NCBI GenBank assembly: GCA_022457065.1
Contig: JAJGBQ010000001.1
Span: 3,100,001 to 3,164,000, forward strand
DNA from: Curvularia sp. ZM96
Lineage: Eukaryota > Ascomycota > Dothideomycetes > Pleosporales > Pleosporaceae
DNA: 64,000 nt
Direction of reading: 5' to 3'
Shown here: in pieces, positions 45,673-59,051 of the stretch
Layout: every line of letters begins with the position of its first letter
Position numbering within the stretch: position 1 is the stretch's first letter
Notes under the pieces: model-generated
Databases searched by the model: none
Told to the model about the DNA's origin: nothing
What the model saw: only the letters and a program-made list of their open reading frames with translations
Program-made: the position numbers and the translations under genes

Positions 45673-47995
45673 TTAGTCCTTTGCCGCAACCTTGTCTTTC
45701 TCAACATCAGCTTCATCCTTTTTGGCATGCGCCTTGTCATCGTCAGTGGTCTTATCACCCTCAGCATCAAAGACCAAACTGCGTCTCTTGACATCCTGCG
45801 ACGGAGGCGAAGTCGCTGGGGTGTCCGCACCGAGCGTAGCATCCATTTCCCGCTTGAAATCTTCAGCCCTCTTGGTGTCATCTGACGGAGGCGAGGACAA
45901 GGGGGTCTTGTTACCCCATCCTTTTCGTTTCTCACTTGCCCAAGTTCCCCAACTAGAAAAGTACGCGCTAGCTCTTGTTTGTGCGTTTGAGAGGTCTGGA
46001 GCTTGCGGTTTCCCTTGTGCTTGATCAGTTGCGATTTCCTCGTACTCTGAATACAAAACTTACACTTCTTCTCTTCCTCGGCCGACCGTCCTTCCTTCTC
46101 GGCCTGGATCCTTGCTTCTTCAGCTCTCTGCTTCTGGGCCTCTCGCATAGCCTCCATCTCTGCCCAAAGTCTGTTGTAAGCAGAGGAAAACCTTTGCTGG
46201 CCCACGGCAAGCTGTTTTCCAATAATCTCCTTGCTCTTCTCTAGTCGTTCATCAAGATGCATCTCTGCTACCTGCCTAATCGCCACGCGAGAATCAGTAC
46301 ACATACTCCAAAAGAGACGGCTTGGAATGTGGGGTTGTTGCAAAGACTAAGAAGGAAAACTTAGTTGGAATTGCAAGACGGAGAAAAGAAAAAAAAGGAA
46401 AACGTACTGTGCTAAACGGCGTTGAACGTCTTCCATGCTGAGTCCACCCGAGCAGGGATGCTTAGGATCGACGATATCGAAGAGATGTGAGTCGGTGAAC
46501 TTGTTCCAGATACGGAAATTCTCCGTCTGCATCCACGCGTGCACCCACTCGGTTGAGAATTCACTCGACGGGTCCCCTTCGACTTCGGTAATCAAGTGCT
46601 CTTTATGTGCGTTCTTTTCCATGTACTGCTTGTACTTGACTGAACTGAGCATTGCAAGCAGGTATTCCTCAAACTGCATGCGGATGAACTCTTCGCTTCC
46701 AGCATACCCATGATCCTTAGGCCGCGCAGGGTCCGACTCGTCCCATGTATCATAGACGGTTTGGGTTAAGAAATCAATCCACCGCCGGTCTGGTGTTGAC
46801 AGGACCGATGCTTGGCGAAGCGAAGCCGAAGTAATGTTCACGGTGTGATCGTCGAGGTTGATGAGGATGTCGCTGTAGCGGTCTTTTTGCTGTAGTAATA
46901 GCGAATTTGTAGAGCCGACAATATACGACTTTGTGTCTTGATCGGCCAATACATCGAGCTGCTGAAGCGGAGTGTACGGTCCGAAGAGCGAGCCTGTGCC
47001 AAACAGCTGCAAGGGTAGGCCCATGTATGCGAGCACTGCTATATATTAACACAAGGAATCGCTGTTTGAGTTTGAGTACTGACAGGAGGCGCGCTCCGAT
47101 GTTTTTAGAGACGTAGGCATGACACACTTCTCCTCGCACGAATTGAACTTTGGGTCAGCAGCATCTTGTAGGTGGCGGATAAGGCCGGGTATCAGAGAAA
47201 TAAGAGCAAATTGCATCATGCATAATCGTTCGCAATGGGAGCCGAAGAAAAGGACCTGTTGGGTGTCAGATTGCGCAAACTCTTGTCTTGCAAGAACATA
47301 TCGTACCTTGGGTTGAAGTAAGGCGCATTTGAAGAGAACCAGTGTCTGCGATTTGAACTCGTGTATGAGTTCGCGGAGAGAGATGCCAAAGTAGTGGTCC
47401 TGCCCCTCCTGGTTCTTAAGCAGCTGAGGCAGACTTTCTGTAAACCGCTCCAAAATCTCAATGTCTGTAAAGTCCCTATGATATGCGTCAGACATGGGAC
47501 CTCCTTTCCCTCTGATAGCCTGGACAATACCTCTGGGAAAACCACAATTGAGTGACAATGCCCAATTGTGCTTTGATGGCGCCAAAATGCTGTGGGCTGT
47601 TGGTTATGACTACTACTGCCTTTTGTACCGTACTCCTTGTAACCTCAGCAGGACGGTCGATGAGCTTGCTGGCGTCTAGCTGGCGCGTACATGAGATACC
47701 GAAAAGAGAGGTCGCGGGCTCAGTCGGGGTTTGTGCGCGGCGGAGCGTGAAGTAGGAGTAGTCTTCGGTCGAGGCATGAGCACCGTCGCTCAGGGCCATG
47801 AAGGGCAGGAGGGACCAGTCATTGTCCGCTGCTGGGTCGGTTCCCTCTTCTGCCCCAAGCCAGAGTTCGATTTCCGGGCCTCTGGTATCGTAGTTAGCAA
47901 TGTTGGCCCCCGCGTCTTGAGACGAATGCAGCCAGAGCAGCTTACCGCGCATGATGAAAGTCCACCACGCATACAAGAGGACGAAGCGTCGCCAT
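45673..47995 (-). CDS. DENN-family trafficking protein, Avl9/Anr2 (SPA-domain) type
   Basis: Seven exons: 47995-47946, 47881-47531, 47475-47307, 47255-47084, 47035-46408, 46275-46064 and 46019-45673 give 642 aa. All phases agree. The uDENN part is VCVVDFHHARGPEIELWLG, WSLLPFMALSDGAH, EDYSYFTL and SLFGISCTRQL. The central part is SLRELIHEF, VLFFGSHCERLCMMQFALIS and LLAYMGLPLQLFGTGSLFGP, then VGSTNSLLLQQKDRYSDILI. A charged coiled-coil and Lys/Glu-rich tail follow. Such proteins work in post-Golgi transport and polarity; Avl9 and Anr2 in yeast are remote relatives of DENN Rab regulators. The last intron has two possible acceptors (46020 or 46014); both keep the frame but change two residues. 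Family call from recognised conserved blocks. Confidence 0.88.
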
Positions 47996-48550
47996 GGCTG
48001 TGCGCTCGCAAAGGATAATCGCACGGCGGTCAGGTTGGAGACAATGAAAAATGCAAGGCCATAAGGGGCCGGGCTTAGGTCCTAGGCATAGTTGCGGAAC
48101 GCGATGCGGGCGGTGACGAACAGCACTCATCCCTCCACCAGCCAGCCTTACGGTACCGGGGGCACTAGGCCGGTTCGGGCCCAAGCCTCGGCCATTGTTC
48201 ACTAGCCACCGCCACAGCAAATCCCTTGCTCAAAACAGTTGTGATTTGCGAATTGTTTGACAACATAATCTCATATTCCTACCTAAGCGGGGTCATGGCC
48301 CCAATCGTGTCATGAAACATTTCCCTCGTGTACCAGCATTGATAATCCAAATGACAGAGACATAGCCGTGTCCATCTAACCGCCCACCTTCATGCCACAT
48401 GGGTCCACTGAACGAGACCTTGGGAATCATTGAGAAAATCCAAATCCGCATGCTCCAAGCAGATGATACATCGAACTTGTGTAAACTACATAACTCGGTG
48501 CCAGAGGCTGCAAAAGTATTATGGCTTGATTCTGGACAGCCATGGCTAGA
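47996..48550. other. DENN gene promoter / HOG1 3' flank
   Basis: Both neighbours are on the minus strand, so this is the promoter of the DENN gene followed by the HOG1 3' flank. No gene seen. Confidence 0.5.
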
Positions 48551-50034
<1,484 letters not shown>

Positions 50035-50867
50035 GGTGATTCGGAGTGGTTATGGTACTGCGACAGGCGCGAGGGTGTGAGACTTTGAAAGGACTTTTTG
50101 GGGGTTGGTGGTGGAGAAGGGCAGGCTGGCGATCGTGGGGCAGTCGCGAAGATACGGGTACTGTGGTCGCACGGCGAGGGTGCTAAATCCAGACGGGCCT
50201 TATTGGATTCGGTGGCGAGTCCGGGCAAAGAGGCGATTGCGCGACACGGGCTCCGAGGACTTTGTTGCCAAAGTTCAGAGTTTGCACCAAGGACGACGGG
50301 CGGGAGTGCTGTAGCCGTGTGTGGGAGCCGGCTGGAGCGTCGAGGACAAGCGTTGGGGCGAGGGAAGCAGTGGTGCCGGCGGAATCACCTAGATGCAGCA
50401 CACAGGAGAGGGAGAGGGGGTTCAGGAGGGAGACAAGCGGGTTGATGCGAGGCGAGAGAAGAGAAGAGCAAGAGGAAAAGTCTAAAGAGGACGACGAGGG
50501 GCAGGCACCGGACGCGATGCAATCGAGGGCATGGCCCGGGCTCTAGACGTCTCTCACGCAGGTTTCGGCGTGGACAAGAGTGACGTCACGATGGTTATTC
50601 GGAGTTTTCGACCAGAGCCCGTGCATCACGTCCAGTGCAATTTTTCCCTGGGCCCATTGAATGCTCGCGGATGCGTAATTGGGCCTGTAATTGACAGACG
50701 GTGCCATGTTGTTGTCCTGTCCAGGTACCCCGCCATGAGCGACGTCAACCGCCCTGAGGTCGGCTTCACGCCCGTCACTCTTCCCCTCACTTCACGTGGT
50801 CGTGGGCTCGTGCGCGATGCCGCCTGCGATCCATCCGACGCCTAGCGGAGTGGACTGAGTCGCTGCG

Positions 50868-50905
50868 CTGCTATTGTGACTACTGCTGTTGCTGCTGCTA
50901 CTGTG

Positions 50906-50938
<33 letters not shown>

Positions 50939-50964
50939 ACCGTGACTGCTACTGCTACTACTAA
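50868..50964. repeat. CTG/CTA trinucleotide repeat
   Basis: Imperfect tandem of GCTGCT and CTACTG units, including a clean run of about eight GCT, roughly 830 bp upstream of HOG1. Confidence 0.8.
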
Positions 50965-52072
50965 TGATTACGATGATGTCTGGCTGAGCCGTGTTTGGCT
51001 GACAGTCCCAGGACCAACAGCCGTGGCCCCAATGGCAGCCAAGCCACGGGCCCTTGGATACGTACAGCACAAGGGGCTGCCATGGCATTCTCTCGCCGTC
51101 ACCAGCACGTTTGCACATGGCAATGTCATGGGGGGCAGAATGCGATGTGCAATGCACACATGGCACTAGGGATGCGCTGTTGCCCAAGAGGCTGGTCTGC
51201 TCCCAAGGGGCGCGGCCGACAACCCCTGCGGCTATCACGGCAGATTGTAGCCGCGGGCGGAGGGCGAGATTAGACAAGATGAAGCGGCAGCTGACAGACG
51301 TCGTGTTGGCGACTCCAATGGTGTTTCGCAGCTACGCGTCATCATGCACGACATGGCGGGAGGCTCGTCACTGGGCGGCCGTTGAGTGCTACGGGCTGGA
51401 TGCGTGGGCAGTAGGCAAGGTGTCGAGGATAGCGTACCGTACCGCCGTACGCTGGCGTGCCACCTAGCGTCTCACGACGCGGCCATGGCAGACTGAGGGC
51501 CAGCTGGAGCAGTCTGGCCGCGCCCCAGGGGGAGCGAATGAGAGGGCGCGAGCGAGCAGCGCCGCCGCCTGAGGGTGAACGGGGTCCTTAATTTAGAAGT
51601 CATTTGGCAGTGCATGGTCGACGACTGCCGATCCAGGGCATTGCTGGAGATGAAAGGCGCGGCGCCCGCTACGCCGTGGCAGACGTGTTGGCAAAAAGAC
51701 GGGCGCTGTGCCATGTGTCGACGCCCTTACGGCGCTGTTACTGCTGCTGCGTCTGCGTGGGCTGCAAGGGGCGGCGATAATGATCAAGGGGAGAGGGAGT
51801 GCTCGACTGCCAGACGCCAGACGCCCGCCCGCAGGCTGCCAATTACAGCGCGCCGCCGGACATGGCGCCCACGATGGGATTGGGATGGCATGCGTGAATA
51901 GGGCCCCCGATACTGAGCCCGCGTACATGTTGCTACCTGCCTGCTCTACTCCGCTGCCCGCTCTCTGTATCCCCAGCCCGGGCCTGTGCCTTTTCCTCTG
52001 ACCCTGATCGCTGCTGTCCTGCCTGCTGTTGGCCTCGCAGGTTGCATGAGGCTTAGCAGCACACCGCGCCTG

Positions 52073-52118
52073 CCATCATCATCATCATCCTCATCATCAT
52101 CATCACCATCATCATCGC
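52073..52118. repeat. (ATC)n trinucleotide repeat
   Basis: About fifteen ATC/ACC/TCC units in tandem, with a few substitutions, about 680 bp before the G-alpha start. Confidence 0.8.
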
Positions 52119-52792
52119 CCGCCGCGGCACACGCACTGCTCCCAACCGCTGCCTCCCTCTTCGCCCTGCCCTCCCCCCTAGCCCCGGCGTCCCAGCTGCC
52201 CAGCTCCCCGTCGCCGACGCTGCCTGCATCCGCCTGCCGCCGCGACGCCTGCCGCCTGTCAACTGCGCCGTTTTGCTGAGGCCGGCGACGTTGCACGCTT
52301 CGCCGACTCCAGATCCCGCGCCTTCCTCGTCAACTTGCTGGGGAAGCCACCTCCGCACGAGCCACCGCCAGCCCTGGAGTCTCGCATCTAGCTCGACCAC
52401 AGCACCCTACCAACCATACAACACCACCACCACCCTCGTTTGCGAGCCCCTCCGCCCTCGCGCCCGAACTGCCTGGCCCCGCAACCCATCGCTGCCGCTC
52501 GACACGCTGGCGACCCGTCCCAGCTGCCTGCCCCGACCGCTGCAAGGCCCCCTTTGACAGGAGCTGCGTCTCGGCTTCGCCGACAAAGGCCTCAGCCAGC
52601 ACAGCTCCGCCCATCCAACGCGCCCCCAGCCCTTGTGCCGCCCATCTCGCTGCCCGTCCGCCTCGCCTCCACCGCTGCCCAGACACCACACGACCGCCTC
52701 GCGACGCGCTGAGCCCACTGCGAGCCCATTGTCCTGCGCCCCGACGTCTCCCCATCGCCTGCGGCCGCGAGCCGCACCACACGCCTGCCACC

Positions 52793-54145
52793 ATGGGTAT
52801 CTGCATGAGCACAAACAACGAGGATGTCGAGCAGAAGAAGCGCAGCCAGGCCATTGACCGCAAGCTCGAGGAGGACTCGCGCAGGTTACGGCGAGAATGC
52901 AAGATCCTGCTGTTGGGTGAGTGGCCCACCCCCAACCTGCGCATGCCGCCACGCTGCCTGCAGCCCTGCTAACCCACCTGTACAGGTTCCGGAGAGAGCG
53001 GCAAGTCGACCATTGTCAAGCAGATGAAGATTATCCACCAGAACGGCTACACGCAGGAGGAGCTGGCCATGTACCGCCTGACCATCTACAAGAACGTCAT
53101 CGACTGCGCCAAAGCCCTCATTGGCGCCATGCGACAATTCGACATTGCCTGCGAGAACCCGGGCAACGCCGAGCTGTGCGACTACCTAGCCAACTACACG
53201 GTTGATCCCGACCCAGAAAAGCCCCTCGATGCGAGGGTTGGCCAGGCCATCACCTCCATGTGGCGCGACCCCTGCATACCAAAGGTCCTGGAGCACTCGA
53301 GCGAATTCTACCTGATGGATTCGGCGCCCTAGTAGGTTTGCGCTGCTCGTCTGCCATCGACTCCCCGCTAACCTCCCCTCTTCAGCTTCTTCGACGAGGT
53401 AGAACGGATATCCGACCCAAACTACGTCCCCATCGAATCCGACGTTCTGCGAGCGCGTACCAAGACGACGGGCATCTATGAAACACGATTTACAATGGGC
53501 CAGCTGAGCATACAGTACGTGCGCATCTTCAAACCCATCTCTTTGGTGGCTCGGACTAATGTGAAACAGCATGTTTGATGTGGGAGGCCAACGAAGCGAA
53601 CGCAAGAAATGGATACATTGTTTCGAAAACGTCACATCCATCATCTTCTGTGTAGCACTGAGCGAGTACGACCAGGTCCTGCTCGAAGAGAGCTCACAAG
53701 TACGCATTCCCGCCTGGTCCCTCCCCCGGCCTCGATCCCGTACTGACTGGCTGTCTAGAATCGCATGATGGAGAGTTTAGTCCTATTCGACTCGGTAGTC
53801 AACAGTCGATGGTTCATGCGAACGAGCATCATTCTTTTCCTCAACAAGGTAGATCTCTTCAAGGCGAAGCTGGCGCGATCACCCCTCGGCAACTATTTCC
53901 CAGACTACTCGGGCGGCAACGACGTCAACCGCGCTGCCAAATACCTGCTGTGGAGATTTAATCAGGTGAATCGGGCACACCTGAACCTATATCCTCAGTA
54001 AGAGATACCGTCCATATTCCTCTTGCTGAAACCTAACCCAGCCAGTCTCACGCAAGCCACCGATACATCAAACATTCGCCTCGTATTCGCCGCCGTCAAG
54101 GAGACAATATTGCAAAACGCGCTCAAAGACTCGGGCATTCTATGA
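52793..54145 (+). CDS. Heterotrimeric G-protein alpha subunit, group III (GNA-3/GanB type)
   Basis: Exons 52793-52916, 52986-53331, 53386-53514, 53570-53699, 53759-53997 and 54046-54145 encode 355 aa. MGICMS gives Gly2 for myristoylation and Cys4 for palmitoylation. The P-loop is GSGESGKST (residues 42-50), switch I has Arg181 in RTKTTG, switch II is DVGGQRSE with Gln207, then NKVD (272-275) and TQATDT. The C-terminus ALKDSGIL lacks the Cys of group I subunits and matches group III fungal proteins, which stimulate adenylate cyclase and control conidiation, germination and virulence. Context of the ATG is CCACCATGGG. The intron placed inside the P-loop region is a common fungal position. Confidence 0.97.
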
Positions 54146-54685
54146 TTGTCTTGCACCGCCCTCCCTCCCCTCGCCCGCTAGGCATATACGGCCTTTAGGA
54201 TTTCCGCACCTCCGTTCCTCTGTCTACAACTTACATAATACACGAGCCCTTTTTTACGATCATTAAACTCCCCCGATCGTTGCCACTCACGATGACACTC
54301 GACACATTTTGCGGGCTACGAATTGGGAAATTTGGGAGATATCATTGCCCTCTAGCTATTGACACATAGAGAGCGCAGCAGCATTGGCGTTTGTTGGCGT
54401 TGAAAGAGATTCCCTGGGGGCCCCTTTGGTTGTTCCTCTTTTTCTTCTTTTCTTTTCTTTTCTCTCCATTATCTGGGAAATGCTGGGAAATGCGCACATG
54501 CGTGCGAGGGGGACTGGCTGGGCTATTTCGCCAACATTAACAAGTGTTTTATCATATCTTTGGGCTCGAGAGGGAGGGAGGAACAAACCGGGGCCTCATT
54601 TTTTCTTGTGTGTGCCGTTTTCTAATCCGTCGAACCTCTTCTTTTTTTTTCTCCCCAAGTGTTTTGTTCTAGTCCACACATACCT

Positions 54686-54710
54686 CATTTTTTCTTTCTT
54701 TCTTTCTTTT
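54686..54710. repeat. (TTTC)n microsatellite
   Basis: About five clean TTTC units within T-rich DNA downstream of the G-alpha gene. Confidence 0.75.
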
Positions 54711-55607
54711 AACATCCGAAACTTTTTCTTGTCAAATTCTTTTCTTGTTTGTCGAGTTGTCGAGTTATTGGAGCACCCGCCCGCTCTCCCTCTGTCTCTG
54801 GCTCTATCTCTGTCTGATATGGTATGGTATGGTATTGTATGTTGAGGCGATGGAAGAAAGAAGGAAGTAAAGAAAGAAAGCAAGAAAGAAAGAAGAAAAA
54901 GTTGAATTGAATGGATAATTTACAATTTCCCTCTCCCGACTTGACTCAAATTAGAGAACCATGTTGTCAACTGGAATCTTGACGTGATGTTGTTGGAGGG
55001 GAAAGATATCACAGCTGCATCTATGTGTATTCGTCTTTGGACAACTTCCTCCTCTCTTACCTTTTTCAATTGATTCAACACTATTATTTCCTACTTTCAA
55101 TTGATTCAACACTACTATTTCCCACTTTCTTATAAGAAAGAGGGCGCATAAACAGGACTATTCTCACTACATATCTGTCATGATATAGTACATGTCAATA
55201 TACGTATATCATATACAAAGATTACATTACTTGCACTATTTCTTTTCTTCACCATGTCATCACGTACTTCCGCGGTGTATTTTTTCCCCCAAGAGCAACA
55301 TCGTACATACGTTCCTATTTCCTTCCCCCTCCCCTACTAGCGCACGCGTGGGTCCCGCAAAGCAAAAAGCAGGGCGAAATAGGGCACGGGCAACGCGCGG
55401 TATTAGATGATCACAGAATACCGTTGATGCTTCATTTTGCCCCCCGAGTCAAGACAAAATACAGCTTTTATGTGATTGGGTTGTTCTGTGTTACGTGCGT
55501 GGGGGTTGAGGGGGGAACAGTTCAGCGTTGAATCATCTGGACCTGACTCGACTCAATGTCGTTTTGCTGGTCTTGTTCTTCTTCCTTTTTTTGCTTTTTG
55601 GCTCATG

Positions 55608-55635
55608 GGCGGAAGCGGAGGCGGAGGCGGAGGCG
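55608..55635. repeat. (GGAGGC)n hexamer repeat
   Basis: About four tandem GCGGAG/GCGGAA units. Confidence 0.65.
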
Positions 55636-57027
55636 AAAGTTTGTAAACGCCAATCGTCGGATCGTCTGTGGTGAGACTCTTACCCCATTGGAACAGAGTA
55701 GGTGGGGGAAAAGAAAGAAAAGGCGAAGTGGGATATCTATCTGTCTATGTATATGAATGGTTTACGAGAGGGGACGGATTTCCTTCGCGCGTTTTCGACC
55801 GACTTGGTCTCATGTGCGGATTTGTGTATGTTGGGATGGAATGACATTCGTGTCTGCTTCATCCTTACCAGAAATGCGGGGGAGAAGGAAGGGGACAGCG
55901 GGACGAAGGGGGGCGATGGTCTCGCTGTGTGGTGTGTGGGGGTCGAGAAGCGTAGGTGTACTGGTTGAGTAAAAGGATGTGCTTCTAATTGGGCTGTTGA
56001 ATGCTCATGATAACGTTGATGATAATGCTGCGCACATACTGCCAAGTGATGAACCACGAGAGTGCTAGGACATAGGGGATACAATTGGAGGCAAACAAAC
56101 GGGGGAGATGACGATGTGCAAAAGAGCGAGCCTAGTAAAAGGACAAGAGAGGCAGGACTTGGCGCCAAATCGCTCTCCTACATTGCGCGCGTGGGGCGGA
56201 CCGTCCGCGGAAGGGTGAGGTTCTTGGCTTTTTCGTCTATGGTTTCTTTTTTGTGGTCATGGCTGAGTCGCTTTCTTGGTTTGTGCTTCATTTTTCTATT
56301 GCCCTAGTTGTACGTTTACATACACGGAGCATAAATGGTATTACATAACGTAATACCTTAGATATGCTCGTCGCGTTCCGTAAAAACATCATTCGATGCG
56401 ATAAGGCGCCGTTTGCCACAGGGTTTTCACTATCAGACAGTGGCAATGGCCGTGTAACACAAGGCGTATGCAAGTCTCTGGATAAGCATCTCTAAGCTTT
56501 TCTTTGCGCGGCCAGGATGTTGAGGGCCCTGCCTCGGGTGGGTGGAGAGGATTGCGATTTGTTGTCCATTCACAGGCCGGCTATGCGGGAAAGAGTGGGG
56601 AAGGTGATGTTACTGTTACGAGAGCACTTCGGAGCTCCGGATGTGTGTAACTTTTTCACCGATGTGGGCATTGCTTGCAGAGAAATTGGAACTGTGACAA
56701 AATTGTGCTCAGGTTACAATGTCAATATTTGTCTGGATATGTATATGTCTGGTGTGGCCGCTAAATTCCTAAGCTACCTGATTTGAAACCTGCAAGTGAA
56801 ATCATAAAACGCCTATCCATGCCATCTGTAGCCACCAATTGCGAGTGATCTTTTTGTGATGTTGGTATTGCCTTTGAAAATAAATGAAAAGGTATCATAA
56901 CGTCGTAAACGCCCGCAGCACTTGGGCTGGTGCAGGACACTCCTTCACTCAAAAATGAGGAGGTGTAGCCCATGCCATGGCGTGTCAAGTCAAAGCTGCT
57001 CTTGCAGCCAAGTGGCTTTCGCAACAC

Positions 57028-57444
57028 CTAGTAGATGTTGGACAGGAAAGTAGACCTCTCGAAGCTCAGGCGCCTTTGTCGCTCAGCAGCAGTCATCTCC
57101 TGAAAGCCCGCCGGGGCAGGATGCTTCGTGTTAACCGCAAGAGGAGCGAAAATCTTAGGGCCAAGGACTGGTGAATCGGCAAGCTTTGTGGTGGGAGAAG
57201 ATGGCGGGCTGATAGTGCTAGCCTCTGAGGCTGGGGCGCCGACGCTGCTTGCGAAACTGGAGACGGAGGATACGGATTGATGGCGTCCGCTGGCAGGACG
57301 GTTGGAAAGAAACCCGTGAGCAGGCACGACGGGCTCGGTGGGAGATGACACAGCTGGGCCGGGTACTGTTTTCTTGACGGGAGTGTTGACAGCGAGAAAC
57401 GTCTTTGGGAAGGGGATGTGGTAGGTGGGGCGGGTGGAAGCCAT
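57028..57444 (-). CDS. Hypothetical 138-aa Ser/Pro-rich protein
   Basis: Single exon from ATG 57444. The product is basic and disordered, with many Ser, Pro, Ala and Val (RHQSVSSVSSFASSVGAPAS, STISPPSSPTTKLADSP) and a more ordered C-terminal end (MTAAERQRRLSFERSTFLSN). SP/TP sites suggest phosphorylation. No signal peptide or known domain. A coherent frame with strong codon-like bias and an upstream TATATG-type AT stretch near 57585-57595 support a real gene, probably lineage-specific. Confidence 0.55.
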   Translation of the reverse strand: MASTRPTYHIPFPKTFLAVNTPVKKTVPGPAVSSPTEPVVPAHGFLSNRPASGRHQSVSSVSSFASSVGAPASEASTISPPSSPTTKLADSPVLGPKIFAPLAVNTKHPAPAGFQEMTAAERQRRLSFERSTFLSNIY

Positions 57445-58748
57445 AGCGCCAGGTTGAGTTATTGAAATGGTAGATGGGTAGTGAGTTGATAGTTGGTGGA
57501 TGAACAGGCTTGAGATGAAGAGTGTGGATGAGAAGAGAAAGATAGGTTGGGTGTCTGAGGATTACTCGAGAGGCAGTAGGTACCCCTTATATGCCACTCC
57601 GGGATACTTGTAATTGTGGGTGTTTAGGCTGGTGCCGTCTGTGGGTAACACAGTAGCGCTGCCAAGAAGTTCCGCTGAGGCTTGCGTGGACCGGACGGGC
57701 CCTGTAACTGGCTGGAACGGCTTGGTGATCTACGAAAAGCAACTGAGACGCTTCGAAAGTATCCGCTTACGGCGCTAGTGGATATCTCAACTATGGGATA
57801 CTCCGCTTAGCATAAAAGATTTGGTTCCGCAAGCGACTCGGGGCCTGGGGTTGTAGCGCGGGATGTTGCAGGTGCTTCCGCACGCTTGGTCTTGGCGGGC
57901 GAGCTGTGCTTGTCGATATGGATTGGTATTGGTCCGGCGGAGATCCGGTGAAGGGGGCTCCAGCTACTGATAAGACTGTAAACACGTGCGTGTTTCGCTG
58001 CGTAAGCCTCTGGGTGCGCCTATGTGTGTGATCGGCGCGGATTCTGAGGCTGTTTGTGGAGACCACGAGCTTGGCAAGAAAGATACACAACCACAAGAGT
58101 GTTTCTAGTGAGTTGAGTCGAGTTCCGGTGCCCAGTGGTGTCCGTGTTTATTGGTTCCAAGACGGTTTCGAGACCGGCAGGGTGCGCTTGAAGGTCGCAA
58201 TGTCTTGGGAGCACTTGGGCGACTATCAAGATGGCTTGGCAGAAGTTTAATTGTTTGACGCGGCGGAGTGGAGATTTGGCGGGTTGCTTTGAAGCAGAAG
58301 AAAGTCAGAGTGTCTCTGGATTCAATAGGGGCCCAGATAATATTTATCGGCAGCCTCGGACCAAGGGCAGTCGCGCGGCTGGCAGGAGGCGGAGAGTAAG
58401 ATGGTCCGTGATGGAAGCGACGCGAAGGGCGCTTGAAGCAGGCTCGGCCTTTACGGCGTGGGCAAAATGTGGAATACTGGGGTGCGAAATCTCAGCATGC
58501 AGCTCCACTATCTGCAGGCTGCAGGTCCTTAGTTGGTGCAGGCGCGCGGCGGGTGGAGTAAGAGGCAGCGTAGGACCACCACGTTGATGTAGCTAGAGAG
58601 CTCTGTGGCTAGGCCTCGTGGGGGGTGTTTCTGACCAAGCAATAGGTGCATCAGGTAAAAGAATGACGCGAATCCGCTCCGCCGCTGCCTCCGCCCGTGC
58701 TATAGGCTCATTTGCGCTGAGGACAGCATTGGGCTTGCATAAGACAGC
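57445..58748. other. Region without supported genes
   Basis: Promoter of the 138-aa gene, then DNA with only short frames lacking motifs. Confidence 0.4.
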
Positions 58749-59051
58749 TCACGTCGTGCACGTCGTGCACGCCATGTGATGGTCATTTGCTTTTGAATCA
58801 CCGTTCCTGGCAAAGCTAGCCGGTTTCTGGGCGCATCCCTCTCCCTCCATGCGGGGGTTAAGCATCGGCCGCAGGCGGATCCGCGCGTCCTGGTCTACGT
58901 TCGGCGAGGGTAAGCCGAAGATAGCCTCGAAGCTACTGTGCTTGGAGATGGGGGAGAGTTCACCACCCGCAGCGTGGGCCATGACGTGACGGAGAAAAAT
59001 GCGGGCGGTTTCTGGCGGAGTTAAGGGTGGAAAATCTCTCCGAACTGACAT
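58749..59051 (-). CDS. Possible 100-aa hypothetical protein
   Basis: ATG 59051, single exon. The N-terminal part (RRDFPPLTPPETARIFLRHV) looks like coding sequence, while the end (MACTTCTT) arises from a short GTC/CAC repeat near 58750-58770 and looks accidental. It may be a truncated gene or chance. No domain recognised. Confidence 0.25.
   Translation of the reverse strand: MSVRRDFPPLTPPETARIFLRHVMAHAAGGELSPISKHSSFEAIFGLPSPNVDQDARIRLRPMLNPRMEGEGCAQKPASFARNGDSKANDHHMACTTCTT

Larger units (their letters stand above)
50035..52792. promoter_or_regulatory. 2.76-kb divergent GC-rich region between HOG1 and G-alpha
   Basis: No gene is supported although many stop-free frames exist, an effect of high GC. 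Trinucleotide repeats occur at 50868-50964 (CTG/CTA) and 52073-52118 (ATC). The HOG1 side (about 50040-50520) and the G-alpha side should contain promoters and long 5' UTRs. The G-alpha ATG at 52793 follows a C-rich leader. Confidence 0.55.
54146..57027. other. Gene-poor region after G-alpha
   Basis: The G-alpha 3' UTR followed by pyrimidine-rich DNA with TTTC repeats (54444-54463, 54686-54710) and GGAGGC repeats (55608-55635). No supported coding region on either strand. Confidence 0.45.

Noticed and set aside
51000..52700. Long frames upstream of G-alpha
   Set aside because: GC artefact; antisense overlaps, no conserved blocks, simple repeats included.
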